Assembly (NCBI GenBank): GCA_938743325.2
Contig: OW568885.1
Span: forward strand, 372,001 to 436,000
Direction: 5' to 3'
Origin: Pycnococcus provasolii
Lineage: Eukaryota > Chlorophyta > Pseudoscourfieldiophyceae > Pseudoscourfieldiales > Pycnococcaceae
Length of the DNA stretch: 64,000 nucleotides
In this document: positions 10,601 through 18,473 of the stretch, in pieces
Position numbering within the stretch: position 1 is the stretch's first letter
Layout: every line of letters starts with the position of its first letter
The notes under the pieces: model-generated
The model's input: the letters and a program-made list of their open reading frames with translations, nothing else
Databases searched by the model: none
Told to the model about the DNA's origin: nothing
Made by a program: the position numbers and the translations under genes

Positions 10601-12961
10601 ACGCTCCTCGCGAGCTTCAATGCGATCGAGATGATCGAGGACATTGGAAGTTGCAGCAAGCTGCGCGTTCTCGATCTTTCGTTCAATCGTATCTATCGCA
10701 TCGACGGACTGAAGGGTCTCGGCGAGCTGCAGTGCTTGATCCTCGATGGGAACCCAATTCATAGACTCGAGGATGTCAACATGCTTCGCAAGTACACGCC
10801 GAATCTGACTGAGTTGAGCATGTACGGTTGCCCCGTCCGCTCGAATCGCAGATACTATGGCGTGGTGCGCCGCCGCCTTCCCTCGCTTCGTCGCCTCGAT
10901 GGGCAGGTGGTGCATCCGATGTCGTCTTCGGAGTATCCCCCGGATGACTTGAACGGTGTAGGATGCACGCTTACGCCAGCACTCCTCATGGAGGGTGCGC
11001 ACACGCGGAGACGAACTTTGCTATCGTGGAGTGGTAAGGGCGACGTCACGGAGGAGTTGGCGTCTTCGGCATCCGCCGCAAATGGCGCGCGAGGCACGCC
11101 GACCCCGGAATGGTGGGCAAGCGTGCACGAAATTTGCATCGAGCACCGAAACATTCGCCGCCTCCAGAATCTGCAGGCGCTGGGCTACGCTTGCCGGCGC
11201 GTTTCCTTCTGCGACAATGACATCGCCCGCATCGAGAACCTTGAGACGCTCACGCACTTGGAAGAGCTGAGCTTGGAGGACAATCGCATCGAACTCATCG
11301 AGGGACTTGGCCAGTGTGCGCTACTGCGCCGCCTGGACCTAGGGAGGAATTGCATTCGTCGCATTGACGACAGCCTTATGCACCTCGACCGCCTCACGCA
11401 GCTCAGCCTCGAAGACAACATGCTCACGAGCTTGGCGGGACTCGAGCACCTGACGGCGTTGATGGAGCTTTACGTTGGCAACAATCGCATCAACGCATGT
11501 CGCGAGCTGCAGACGCTCAAGAAGCTTCCCCGCCTCATCATCCTCGACTTGATGGGCAACCCGCTGTGCTCGGATGAAAAATACCGACTGTACGCGGTGT
11601 TCCACCTCGCACGGCTGAAGGTGCTCGACGGCGTCAGCATCGAAACGGCGGAGATTTCGGCGGCAAAGTCGAAATATGCCGGCGTTCTGTCGACCGAGTG
11701 GCTCGAGGAGAAGGTTGGCCACACGTGTTTTTCACGCCTTCGCGACCTCGACATGAGCGGGCACCGTCTCAAGGACGTCGGGGACGTGTTCGTTCGCGAT
11801 GGAAGCTTTCTCGGCCTGGAGAGGCTTCGCCTCGACGGCAACAACCTCGCGTCTCTCGCGGGTCTGCGGGGTCTGGCGAGCCTCTGCGTGCTATGTGTGA
11901 ACTCTAACAAGCTTGGCGATGGTCCCATCTGCGGTCCTCTCACGGAACAGAGCCAGCTGTTCTGGAAGAAGCGGGAGTCAGATGGTTCGGAGAAGTTGAC
12001 GGTCCCGAGCGACGCTGAGCTTCTGACGCCGAACTGGGCGGCGGTGACGCGTGCGGGAGGCTTCCCGAGCCTAGAAGTTTTGCAGCTCGGCGGCAATGGC
12101 ATCAGCAGTCTATCGAGCCTGTCTCTGGCCCCTCTTGGCAGGCGTCTCCGGTCTCTCTTTCTGCAGGACAACGACCTCACGAGCATCGACGGTCTGGATG
12201 GCCTCGGCGAACTTCGCGAGCTCGTTCTCGATCGCAACCGGCTGAAGGCTATCGACGCCAGTTCGTTCCAAGGATGCCCCCTATTGCGCGAGGTTCGCGT
12301 GGAGGAAAATCTGCTTCGATCGCTTGGCGGCTTTGAGTCCCTGCCGAAGCTTCGTGTTCTACGCCTCGGGCACAATCGCCTAAACGACCTGAACGAGCTC
12401 GAGAAGCTGGAGGCGAACGTTGAGCTCGTCGAGCTCGTGCTATTCGGCAATCCTCTGTCCAGGCGTCCCCAGTACCGTGCGAACGTCGTGCGTCGCCTTC
12501 CAAGCCTTCTTCGATGCGACGGCAAGGACGTCACCGTGGAAGAGCGTGAGTCTGCGGACATTGCCGCTATGGCGATAGCTAGCGGTGCCTCGGACGCGTC
12601 GGGCGTGGGGATCGCAAATGGCGCCGCGGGCGCGGGCGCCGCAGGCTTCGCATCAGGCGGCAAGGTGCCTCTGCGCATGACTTCCATATCATTCGCAGAC
12701 CTGACACTCGATCCCGCGGCTGCGATTGGATACTACGGCGGCGACGTGCCTATCACGAACGCGAATGTGCCGCGCGGCGGAGCTTCCGGTGCCGCTGGCG
12801 TATCGAAGGAGCTTCTCCGCGACCGTCTTTCAGCGCTGCAGCAAGCGGTTGGTGGCAATATTGGCGTCGACACGAGGCCGCCTGCTGCTAGTTCGCGTCA
12901 CAATGTCGCAAGCGCGCTGCTTCGTCAGAATTCGTACGCGAGTGGCGGTGGACGGAGGTGA
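7625..12961 (+). CDS. LRRC9: Giant leucine-rich-repeat protein, LRRC9 family
   Basis: A single uninterrupted 1,778-residue frame. The first 110 residues are Ala/Ser-rich and low in complexity. From about residue 130 the N-terminal region matches the LRRC9 pattern: a short helical lead (IKRIEMFMMNFP, GVEFFPSIVELSI), SDS22-type 22-residue LRRs (LERLWLSENRIARIEGL, LQELYLYSNKIRHVDNL), then the LRR cap with SELCNYHTYALFHLG, LDTLELQPDAI and KKRMYYNMR. Three more LRR blocks follow, at about residues 960-1080, 1160-1350 and 1370-1640, separated by low-complexity linkers. LRRC9 relatives occur in ciliated eukaryotes; a scaffold role in cilia is an inference from family distribution. The protein is longer than the vertebrate form (about 1,450). 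The start sits directly after an AT run. Large antisense open frames here are shadows. Confidence 0.88.
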   Translation: MPVQPRDAAAAASAPRQAAALSRTNSSAAAAARKAAAASSSNTASLSRSTSAAATASRANKVPAKSRSTVVDEDHVDEEDDIDTAVAESQRDEQRRAAALETRRKTPASATSSGGASSEQARQLRETLRRLPSSEVIAVRDLCEANGISEARMIERNDSIKRIEMFMMNFPAIRGVEFFPSIVELSITMQEVNRIANLGSLQKLERLWLSENRIARIEGLDNLTNLQELYLYSNKIRHVDNLSQCTNLKRLWLADNKIGYVGAASISALTNLEEINLASNTIETVGDVLLPLTKLTTLNLAANKIGSFREVSALARLPSLTNLALSDPHWGSCPVSELCNYHTYALFHLGSSLKQLDTLELQPDAISVAEATFMKKRMYYNMRCKTLKRNTTDAIRRADDGMRCVLRRAHLARALVVCQARAYEREVALCGGIDAAPAGPNMEALEAKLAQLRGVAAVCEQQAAATEAFFGEAERRTHELADAYTRRMIVELETGGNVRLEDGKPSDLWYTSCVDLVHSRFFSEDFAQYGITGIRVTRVSRVHNRFLRTRFETALSEKVDTSDASHKRTMEYLFYGEPLSMRGELQRAAEEGFRPPSEYASLGLDGAVVLSNSVSLCDNPRLDSGTASTSSTISATMRSLKRGRLLVTKVFLGKCVAEDAAAKAASRAAAGAAAGAPRVTKEAYGEVDSVYRANDAKQRLWFVFNPHFCLPEYVVDFEYEVAQPDETYAVPSAVPSDSTGASEDGSAPADSVRAMPLISSQPESSEEAALRSAELAHFPPEVRSLAASLAPFLPMRSSSMSSKGERDWDSADGGREDAVASVRMLGVQTDEAADDSNHGSNAVPEAVDSLAAANRLTAAMSACINGGAVAGGNVSACTPVLENVIGHAGGSASTVARALCAAPVVSKGRRLPSLSSDEDVQGVVDELKSGIEKAALRQMTPTDPGDPDLSAGMKAVFGVQTVEKLSDITRVDLHGRGLSSLNRFAKMFPDATTLLASFNAIEMIEDIGSCSKLRVLDLSFNRIYRIDGLKGLGELQCLILDGNPIHRLEDVNMLRKYTPNLTELSMYGCPVRSNRRYYGVVRRRLPSLRRLDGQVVHPMSSSEYPPDDLNGVGCTLTPALLMEGAHTRRRTLLSWSGKGDVTEELASSASAANGARGTPTPEWWASVHEICIEHRNIRRLQNLQALGYACRRVSFCDNDIARIENLETLTHLEELSLEDNRIELIEGLGQCALLRRLDLGRNCIRRIDDSLMHLDRLTQLSLEDNMLTSLAGLEHLTALMELYVGNNRINACRELQTLKKLPRLIILDLMGNPLCSDEKYRLYAVFHLARLKVLDGVSIETAEISAAKSKYAGVLSTEWLEEKVGHTCFSRLRDLDMSGHRLKDVGDVFVRDGSFLGLERLRLDGNNLASLAGLRGLASLCVLCVNSNKLGDGPICGPLTEQSQLFWKKRESDGSEKLTVPSDAELLTPNWAAVTRAGGFPSLEVLQLGGNGISSLSSLSLAPLGRRLRSLFLQDNDLTSIDGLDGLGELRELVLDRNRLKAIDASSFQGCPLLREVRVEENLLRSLGGFESLPKLRVLRLGHNRLNDLNELEKLEANVELVELVLFGNPLSRRPQYRANVVRRLPSLLRCDGKDVTVEERESADIAAMAIASGASDASGVGIANGAAGAGAAGFASGGKVPLRMTSISFADLTLDPAAAIGYYGGDVPITNANVPRGGASGAAGVSKELLRDRLSALQQAVGGNIGVDTRPPAASSRHNVASALLRQNSYASGGGRR

Positions 12962-13591
12962 GATAGGTCAGCTACAGTTGACAGTATGTAACTCCTTTAT
13001 TTTTATTTTTCATTCTTTCTTTCTGAATGGGAATGGGAATGGAATGGATTCCATGGATTCCTATGAAGTAAGCCGAGCGGTGCACCACCATAATATAATA
13101 TCATATCGTCTAATGACGATTTTGTAAGTTATCATTCTCGCGGCAAGAATACTCATAGACTAAGGATTGAGTGAGAGGTACTGTACAGTACAAGTGTCAC
13201 ACACAGTACCCTTTAGACTATCGAGTCTTCGTAAGGGGCCCCCTATTACTGTACTGTAATGGTGTTTCCCAATGGTACATACAGTACAACTAATAACTAC
13301 TAAAGTTTAAGGAGAACTACCGTACTAAAGTTAATAAGGGTCTATCGTAAGTTAGATCCAGACGGGTTCCTGGTTCCCCCTAACCCTAACCCTAACCCTA
13401 ACCCTAGGGGCCATTCGGGTTTTTTCTTGAGAAGTTTTTTGAACTTGGGTTTTCGTCCCCCCCCCCAGGGAAAGAAAGTGAGTCCGCCGCCGCCTCCATT
13501 TATCGGCCCACCTGGGACTCTCCGAGCCTCATTGTGGCGTTTTGATTTAATCAGTGTTCGTCTGGACAGCTCACTCTGGTAAAGTGTTTGT
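12962..13591. other. Intergenic region between LRRC9-like and PRPP synthetase genes
   Basis: No gene seen. Contains short repeats of the word tgtacagtac/tacagtac around 13180-13300, a perfect CCCTAA array (13378-13407) and a run of C residues near 13457. Serves as the 3' end of LRRC9 and the promoter of the next gene. Confidence 0.5.
13378..13407. repeat. Perfect interstitial telomere-type array, (CCCTAA)5
   Basis: Five uninterrupted CCCTAA units on the plus strand, starting 214 bp upstream of the PRPP synthetase ATG. Confidence 0.9.
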
Positions 13592-14902
13592 ATGCCACCT
13601 TCTTTATTACGTGTGCGTCTTTCTGTACCATCTTCCATAGTATCACGTCGTCGTAGTGCGCATTCATTGTCAGCTCATTCTTCAGCTCATTGTCATTCAG
13701 CTCATTGTCGTTCATCTCATCTGCATTCGTTTCATTCTGCATTTCGTCTTTCGCAGTCTCGTCGTCGTCTCATGACAACAGGGGGTGGTACAACAGGACC
13801 AGGCGCCATCGTGTCGTCGGGTGCGCCAGGTGCGACGACCGGTGCCTCGCCCGGAAACGGTGGACAGGGTAAGTTTCGCAAAATCAATAGCCTGTTTGAC
13901 CTCAAGGCGACGTCGAGAGACACCGTGCTCTTCTACCACCCGCAGTACCAAAGCCTCGCGGAGAGCATCGCCAGCGCGAGCGAGAACGTCGTGCTCGGTG
14001 ACATGCGATGGGCATCCTTTCCAGACGGATTTCCAAACCTATACGTGCACCACGCGAGCGCAATACGAAATCAGCACGTGTGCTTTCTTGCCGACTTCCA
14101 CGACCCCAGGACCATCTTCGAGCAGCTCAGCGTCATGTTCGCCGTCCCACGCATGTACGTCGCTAGCTTCACCGTCGTGCTCCCCTTCTTCCCCACAGGA
14201 ACGCTCGAGCGGATGGAGGATGAGGGAGACATCGCGACGGCATCCACGCTAGCACGAATGCTCTCGTCTATCCCGCTGAGTCGTGGTGGACCGACGTCGT
14301 GCGTTATCTACGACATCCACGCTCTGCAGGAGCGCTTTTACTTCGGGGATAACATCATGCCCGTCTTCATGTCCGGGGTGCCGCTCCTCCGACAGCGGCT
14401 TCGTGAGCTGCCAGATGCGTCCGACGTCGTCGTCGCGTACCCGGACGAGGGCGCACACAAGCGTTTCCACGCATTTTTCCCCGACTACCACGCAGTCGTC
14501 TGTACGAAGGTGCGCGATGGCGCGAAGCGCATAGTGAGGCTCAAGGAGGGTGAGCCTAAGGGAAAGCACGTCGTTATTGTGGACGACCTTGTGCAGTCGG
14601 GCGGTACGCTGTTGGAGTGCGCCCGCCTGCTGTCATCCATCGGTGCAAAGCGCGTCAGCGCATACGCGACGCACGGCGTTTTCCCCAACGAGAGCTGGAA
14701 GCGTTTCCTTCCCACATCCTCCGAGGATGCTTCGACCGTTCCGGCGAAGCGCGCGCACGATGGCGCGGCGTCCGCAAGCTGCAACTTTGCATACTTTTGG
14801 ATCACCGACAGCGTTCCTCACGTCGCATCCGCGGTGAGAGGCGTTGAACCGTTCGAGGTACTTAGCTTGGCGGAGAGCATCGCTAACGCAATCCAAATTT
14901 GA
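13592..14902 (+). CDS. Ribose-phosphate pyrophosphokinase (plant PRS3/4 type)
   Basis: Makes phosphoribosyl pyrophosphate from ribose 5-phosphate and ATP for nucleotide, His and Trp synthesis. The 436-residue protein carries the PRPP-binding loop [14 protein letters not shown] at about residues 327-340, the conserved N-terminal region ([36 protein letters not shown]) and the phosphoribosyltransferase-fold segment [19 protein letters not shown]. The first 60 residues are Arg/Ser/His-rich, consistent with an organelle transit peptide, followed by a Gly-rich linker. An internal Met at residue 61 (MTTGGG) could start a cytosolic form. The sequence resembles the divergent plant PRS3/PRS4 class more than the classical bacterial-type class. 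It converges on the METTL26-like gene with 76 bp between the stops. Confidence 0.9.
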   Translation: MPPSLLRVRLSVPSSIVSRRRSAHSLSAHSSAHCHSAHCRSSHLHSFHSAFRLSQSRRRLMTTGGGTTGPGAIVSSGAPGATTGASPGNGGQGKFRKINSLFDLKATSRDTVLFYHPQYQSLAESIASASENVVLGDMRWASFPDGFPNLYVHHASAIRNQHVCFLADFHDPRTIFEQLSVMFAVPRMYVASFTVVLPFFPTGTLERMEDEGDIATASTLARMLSSIPLSRGGPTSCVIYDIHALQERFYFGDNIMPVFMSGVPLLRQRLRELPDASDVVVAYPDEGAHKRFHAFFPDYHAVVCTKVRDGAKRIVRLKEGEPKGKHVVIVDDLVQSGGTLLECARLLSSIGAKRVSAYATHGVFPNESWKRFLPTSSEDASTVPAKRAHDGAASASCNFAYFWITDSVPHVASAVRGVEPFEVLSLAESIANAIQI

Positions 14903-14978
14903 GTTCTAAGAAAGTAAGCAAAGTTTTGTTTTTATAAACCGATTATACACAGTGTACCACTTACCATAATTACACGCC

Positions 14979-15776
14979 CTATTCCTTTTGAAATACAAGC
15001 ATGTGGTTATTCGCGGGCATTTCAACCGTCTCGCTGTGCTGCAGTCCGTTCTCTTTCGCGAGCTGGATAATCGTGCGCGTATCCCTGTACCCGAATTCGC
15101 TATTCTGCTGGCGAAGACTCGCATCAAACCTTGCGTTGCTCTCTGGCGTGATGACGCCGTCAACCGCGAAAGGCCCGTAGATTGCAAGACGTCCTCCGGG
15201 CATCAGCGCCAGGGATGCTCCGGTAATCAGTCCTTCCGTAGCACACCACGGCGAGATGTGTGTTAGGTTTGCGCAGAACACACCAGCCGCAGATTCGTTC
15301 TCGAAGTCGTTCCACGGCACTTCCGATACGTCGAGCAGACGCGCCGCCTTGACGTTCGTGGTCACACCCGCATGTGCGACGTACGCGTCGATTGTCGCGA
15401 GCGCCTCGTCTTTGCTTGCGTACTTGTTCTGCATGAGATTGTTTTCCATCGCCTCTCCCGTTCCTTTTTCGGTTGGCGCCCACACGAGCCGCGCTCCGAA
15501 CGGCATCGCCGCGAAGTGGCTAACGTGTTGTCCCGTTCCACTCGCGACTTCGACGACGATTCCGTTCACAGGCAGAGGTTCAAATATACGCGCAAGAACA
15601 GATGCGATCGCATCTTTGTTTCGATCAGCCGCCGGCGCGTGTCTCATTCCAACAAGACCACCAGCCCCACCAACCCCTGATGACGCGGCCATTGACACAC
15701 CACAACGATGCAAAGAATAATGACGAGGAGGATACGAAGCTATCCTGTGGTGTGCACTACTAAGACGAAGACGCAT
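14979..15776 (-). CDS. METTL26/UPF0585 (DUF938) family methyltransferase
   Basis: A 265-residue protein whose residues from about 45 on match the DUF938/UPF0585 family: RHAPAADRNKDAIASVL, the SAM-binding motif VVEVASGTGQHVSHFA, LVWAPTEKG, FCANLTHISPW and GGRLAIYGPFAVDG. The family has a Rossmann methyltransferase fold; its substrate is not established. The N-terminal 45 residues are basic and Ser/His-rich and may be an organelle-targeting peptide. Alternatively, translation may begin at an internal Met (MAASSG, residue 29). It is divergent from the MYND gene, and a perfect CCCTAA array sits between them. Confidence 0.88.
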   Translation of the reverse strand: MRLRLSSAHHRIASYPPRHYSLHRCGVSMAASSGVGGAGGLVGMRHAPAADRNKDAIASVLARIFEPLPVNGIVVEVASGTGQHVSHFAAMPFGARLVWAPTEKGTGEAMENNLMQNKYASKDEALATIDAYVAHAGVTTNVKAARLLDVSEVPWNDFENESAAGVFCANLTHISPWCATEGLITGASLALMPGGRLAIYGPFAVDGVITPESNARFDASLRQQNSEFGYRDTRTIIQLAKENGLQHSETVEMPANNHMLVFQKE

Positions 15777-15879
15777 GCATGCAAACTTCAGAAACTTTCA
15801 CTTCGTCGATCAAAACGCTAAAATGCGCGCGTCAACTAAAAAATAAATCGATCTGTACAAAAATAAAAGCATTCCACAA

Positions 15880-15914
15880 AACCCTAACCCTAACCCTAAC
15901 CCTAACCCTAACCC
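15880..15914. repeat. Perfect interstitial telomere-type array, CCCTAA
   Basis: Five and a half CCCTAA units on the plus strand, in the divergent promoter region between the METTL26-like gene (start 15776) and the MYND gene (start 16056). Confidence 0.9.
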
Positions 15915-16055
15915 GGGGACGGACTTATTACAACACCATTCATTATACAAGTACGATGCGATGGGGATCCCCTCGTTGCCTATATAGATAGTCGCAGTGG
16001 TTTGTTGAATGTTTGCGGCCCATTGTTGCAAGGTTTGCGGCCATTCCCACCAGCG

Positions 16056-17984
16056 ATGCAGAAGCTCACGTTCGGCATCAATGGTCCCGGCTTCGACCAC
16101 AATGATGTCAAGGCGGACATCATCAGGCAACTCGACCTTGTGCGCTCTAAGGCAAAGCAAATACTTAAGGCCCTTGCGACACTTCAGGAACGCGCTTTAA
16201 TGCCAACACAGCAGCAGCAGGTCCTCCTCGCGTACACAGCAAACGTACTTCGCTACGTCGGCAAGGCGGACAGGCAAACGCTGCGTGAGCACGTTGACGA
16301 CGAGACGAAAGATACAGTGTGCAAGGCGATCGCAGCCGCCTTGAAGACAGAGGTGAATTCAACGAACTTCAAGCGAACAGGAGTCATGTCAGAGTTCGCA
16401 TCGGCAGCTCTCGACGCAGTGCCGCACTGGAGCAAGGACGATACATTCGTCGCGATGGTGCTCGACGATACAAAACCAAGTGCTCTTGGACATGTCATTG
16501 GAAAGCTTGTCGACGCTGTAGATGGCAACGTCAAGCTCGATATCGAGCACGCCGAGACCGTCGTCCATTGTGCTTGGAACTGCCTTCAATCTGTTTGGCT
16601 TCGCTCGTCGAAACCGTCAGTACGCCCGTTCTTGTCCAACGGCTTGTTCAAGGCGGTGATGCACGTGTGCAACATCAACAATCCCCGCGTCAACGGCGCA
16701 ATCGTGGATATTGTGGGCACCATTACACAGGATGCCACGACGGTCAGATACTTTCTAGCGGAGAATCTTCCATCATGGACGAAAGTGCGTCCTCACTTGG
16801 AGCACGCGCTTGAAATCAGCCGCGTCGAGGGTAGCATGTCAGTGCATAAGGCTTTGCAAGACCTGGTCAACTTGGGACAGCGCTTAAAACCTTTAGTCGG
16901 TCCTGGAGGTCCGAGCGCGAGTGCGTTGAATTCTGGCGTGCTCTTCAACATGTGCTTGTGGTGCAACAAGACGGAGAAGGATGACGGCAGCAAACTCGCC
17001 GAATGTCCCGGGTGCAAGAGCGCGCACTACTGCTCGAAGGAGTGCCAAAAGCGAGACTGGAAGAGTCACAAGGTACAATGCAAGAAAATCCAGGAACAAA
17101 GCGGCGCCGATTACAAAGCGAAAGCTAGCGACATGAAGACCGTGGAGATACAGATGTTCAATTTCCTGCAGATGCATGGCAAGCGTGTGGTGCGCAAAAT
17201 GTGGGAAGTGGCGAAGCATGCCGAAGACACGCGCGCCGATCTTGCCTCACTGGGCGTACCTGGTGGAATCGAAAGGCTCGTCGCCTCCCCACGCTTGCGC
17301 GACTACCTCGTCAGCGTGGACTTCGGGAAGGGCACGTGGTCTGTGCACATTTACGAGGCTTTCATGGCCAAGCAAGACCTCCCTTCTTGGATGCTCCGCG
17401 ACGACCCTTCTCTCTCGCGTCACAAGCGAATTGCAGAGATGGTGAAGCTGTACCACGACAAGCTGGAGGATCGTGTTCAGTTTTTGTCGCTTTGCATAGA
17501 AGCGTCGAGGAATAATGTCTACTGCTTTCGCGACACATTGTTTGACAAGAGCAATGACACGCCGGTGATTACAGACGAGTCGGTGCTTGAATTTGGACGG
17601 GATGGAGAGGCATTCTCATTTGACCAAGGATCAAGCCACGACGCGAGCGACTTTCAGAATGGCGGACATATCGACATACTAAGGGAGCTGGAGCCATCAT
17701 CTGACCCACTTGCGAAGATGGACGCGCTGCGACGGAAGGAGATGAAGCAATACGACGGAGCGCCCATTGACGAGCGTAAGAGAGAGGACAAGTTGGACTC
17801 AGGCACGACATCCTCCTACCTTTGCCGGTGGTGCAACAAGACGGAGAAGGATGACGGCATCAAGCTCACCGAATGTCCCGGGTGTAAGAGTGTGCACTAC
17901 TGCTCGACGGAGTGCTCGAAGCTCGACTGGAAGAGTCACAAGGTCAAATGCAAGAAGTTGCAGAAACAAAGCAACGCTCCTTAG
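16056..17984 (+). CDS. Protein with two MYND zinc fingers
   Basis: A 642-residue protein from the ATG at 16056 (MQKLTFGING); the frame is open a little further upstream but without another ATG. Two MYND fingers are present, at about residues 300-343 and 588-630. Both keep the C-x2-C ... C-x2-C ... Y-C-x3-C ... H-x3-C ligand pattern (CLWCNK, ECPGCKS, HYCSKEC; CRWCNK, ECPGCKS, HYCSTEC). MYND fingers bind Pro-rich peptides and often mediate transcription or chromatin contacts. The N-terminal 290 residues look alpha-helical and could be an ARM/HEAT-like fold. The region between the fingers is also helical and ends in an acidic stretch. The two fingers are very similar at DNA level, so one is a recent internal copy. 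Confidence 0.87.
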   Translation: MQKLTFGINGPGFDHNDVKADIIRQLDLVRSKAKQILKALATLQERALMPTQQQQVLLAYTANVLRYVGKADRQTLREHVDDETKDTVCKAIAAALKTEVNSTNFKRTGVMSEFASAALDAVPHWSKDDTFVAMVLDDTKPSALGHVIGKLVDAVDGNVKLDIEHAETVVHCAWNCLQSVWLRSSKPSVRPFLSNGLFKAVMHVCNINNPRVNGAIVDIVGTITQDATTVRYFLAENLPSWTKVRPHLEHALEISRVEGSMSVHKALQDLVNLGQRLKPLVGPGGPSASALNSGVLFNMCLWCNKTEKDDGSKLAECPGCKSAHYCSKECQKRDWKSHKVQCKKIQEQSGADYKAKASDMKTVEIQMFNFLQMHGKRVVRKMWEVAKHAEDTRADLASLGVPGGIERLVASPRLRDYLVSVDFGKGTWSVHIYEAFMAKQDLPSWMLRDDPSLSRHKRIAEMVKLYHDKLEDRVQFLSLCIEASRNNVYCFRDTLFDKSNDTPVITDESVLEFGRDGEAFSFDQGSSHDASDFQNGGHIDILRELEPSSDPLAKMDALRRKEMKQYDGAPIDERKREDKLDSGTTSSYLCRWCNKTEKDDGIKLTECPGCKSVHYCSTECSKLDWKSHKVKCKKLQKQSNAP

Positions 17985-18473
17985 CTAAGCAAAGCTCTCT
18001 AGTACTACTGTACGTGTGATATATATATTAATTATTCGTGTAATTCATGATCGATCGATCCAATTAAATGTGTAATGTTGTGTGACAAAACCTGTGATTT
18101 ATAAAAAAAAGTCTCTGGACAGATACTACATACCAAGTTGTTGCAAGTACAGGTAAGATTCGTTGGCGCGTACAGTACGTTCTTCTTGACGACGTAAACG
18201 TAAAATATCTGAGTATCTGAGTACATATAGGTATTTGATCTGAGTGCGCGTGATGCCGTGACGTAATGCAGTATGTAGCACTACATATCATACCCCTCTT
18301 GTAAGTTGTACTGTAACTATTTGCAGCTGAAACTTGCAAGAAACACTTGCGGCCGGATTTTGTTTATAAAAGCTGTTTGCCTTGGAACCTGTTTCGCAAA
18401 CCCCCAAACACTTGAACTTGACGTTTCGGGGTTCGTTTTCCGAGTCCGCGATCGTTGCCTCTGATCGTTGACC
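17985..18473. other. Intergenic region
   Basis: AT-rich, no gene seen. Contains atatatatatta near 18020, which may belong to the MYND gene's 3' end, and no recognisable RNA gene. Confidence 0.45.

Noticed and set aside
11470-12687. 405-residue open frame antisense to the LRRC9-like gene
   Set aside because: Arg/Ser-rich shadow of the LRR codons; the plus strand shows clear repeat structure.
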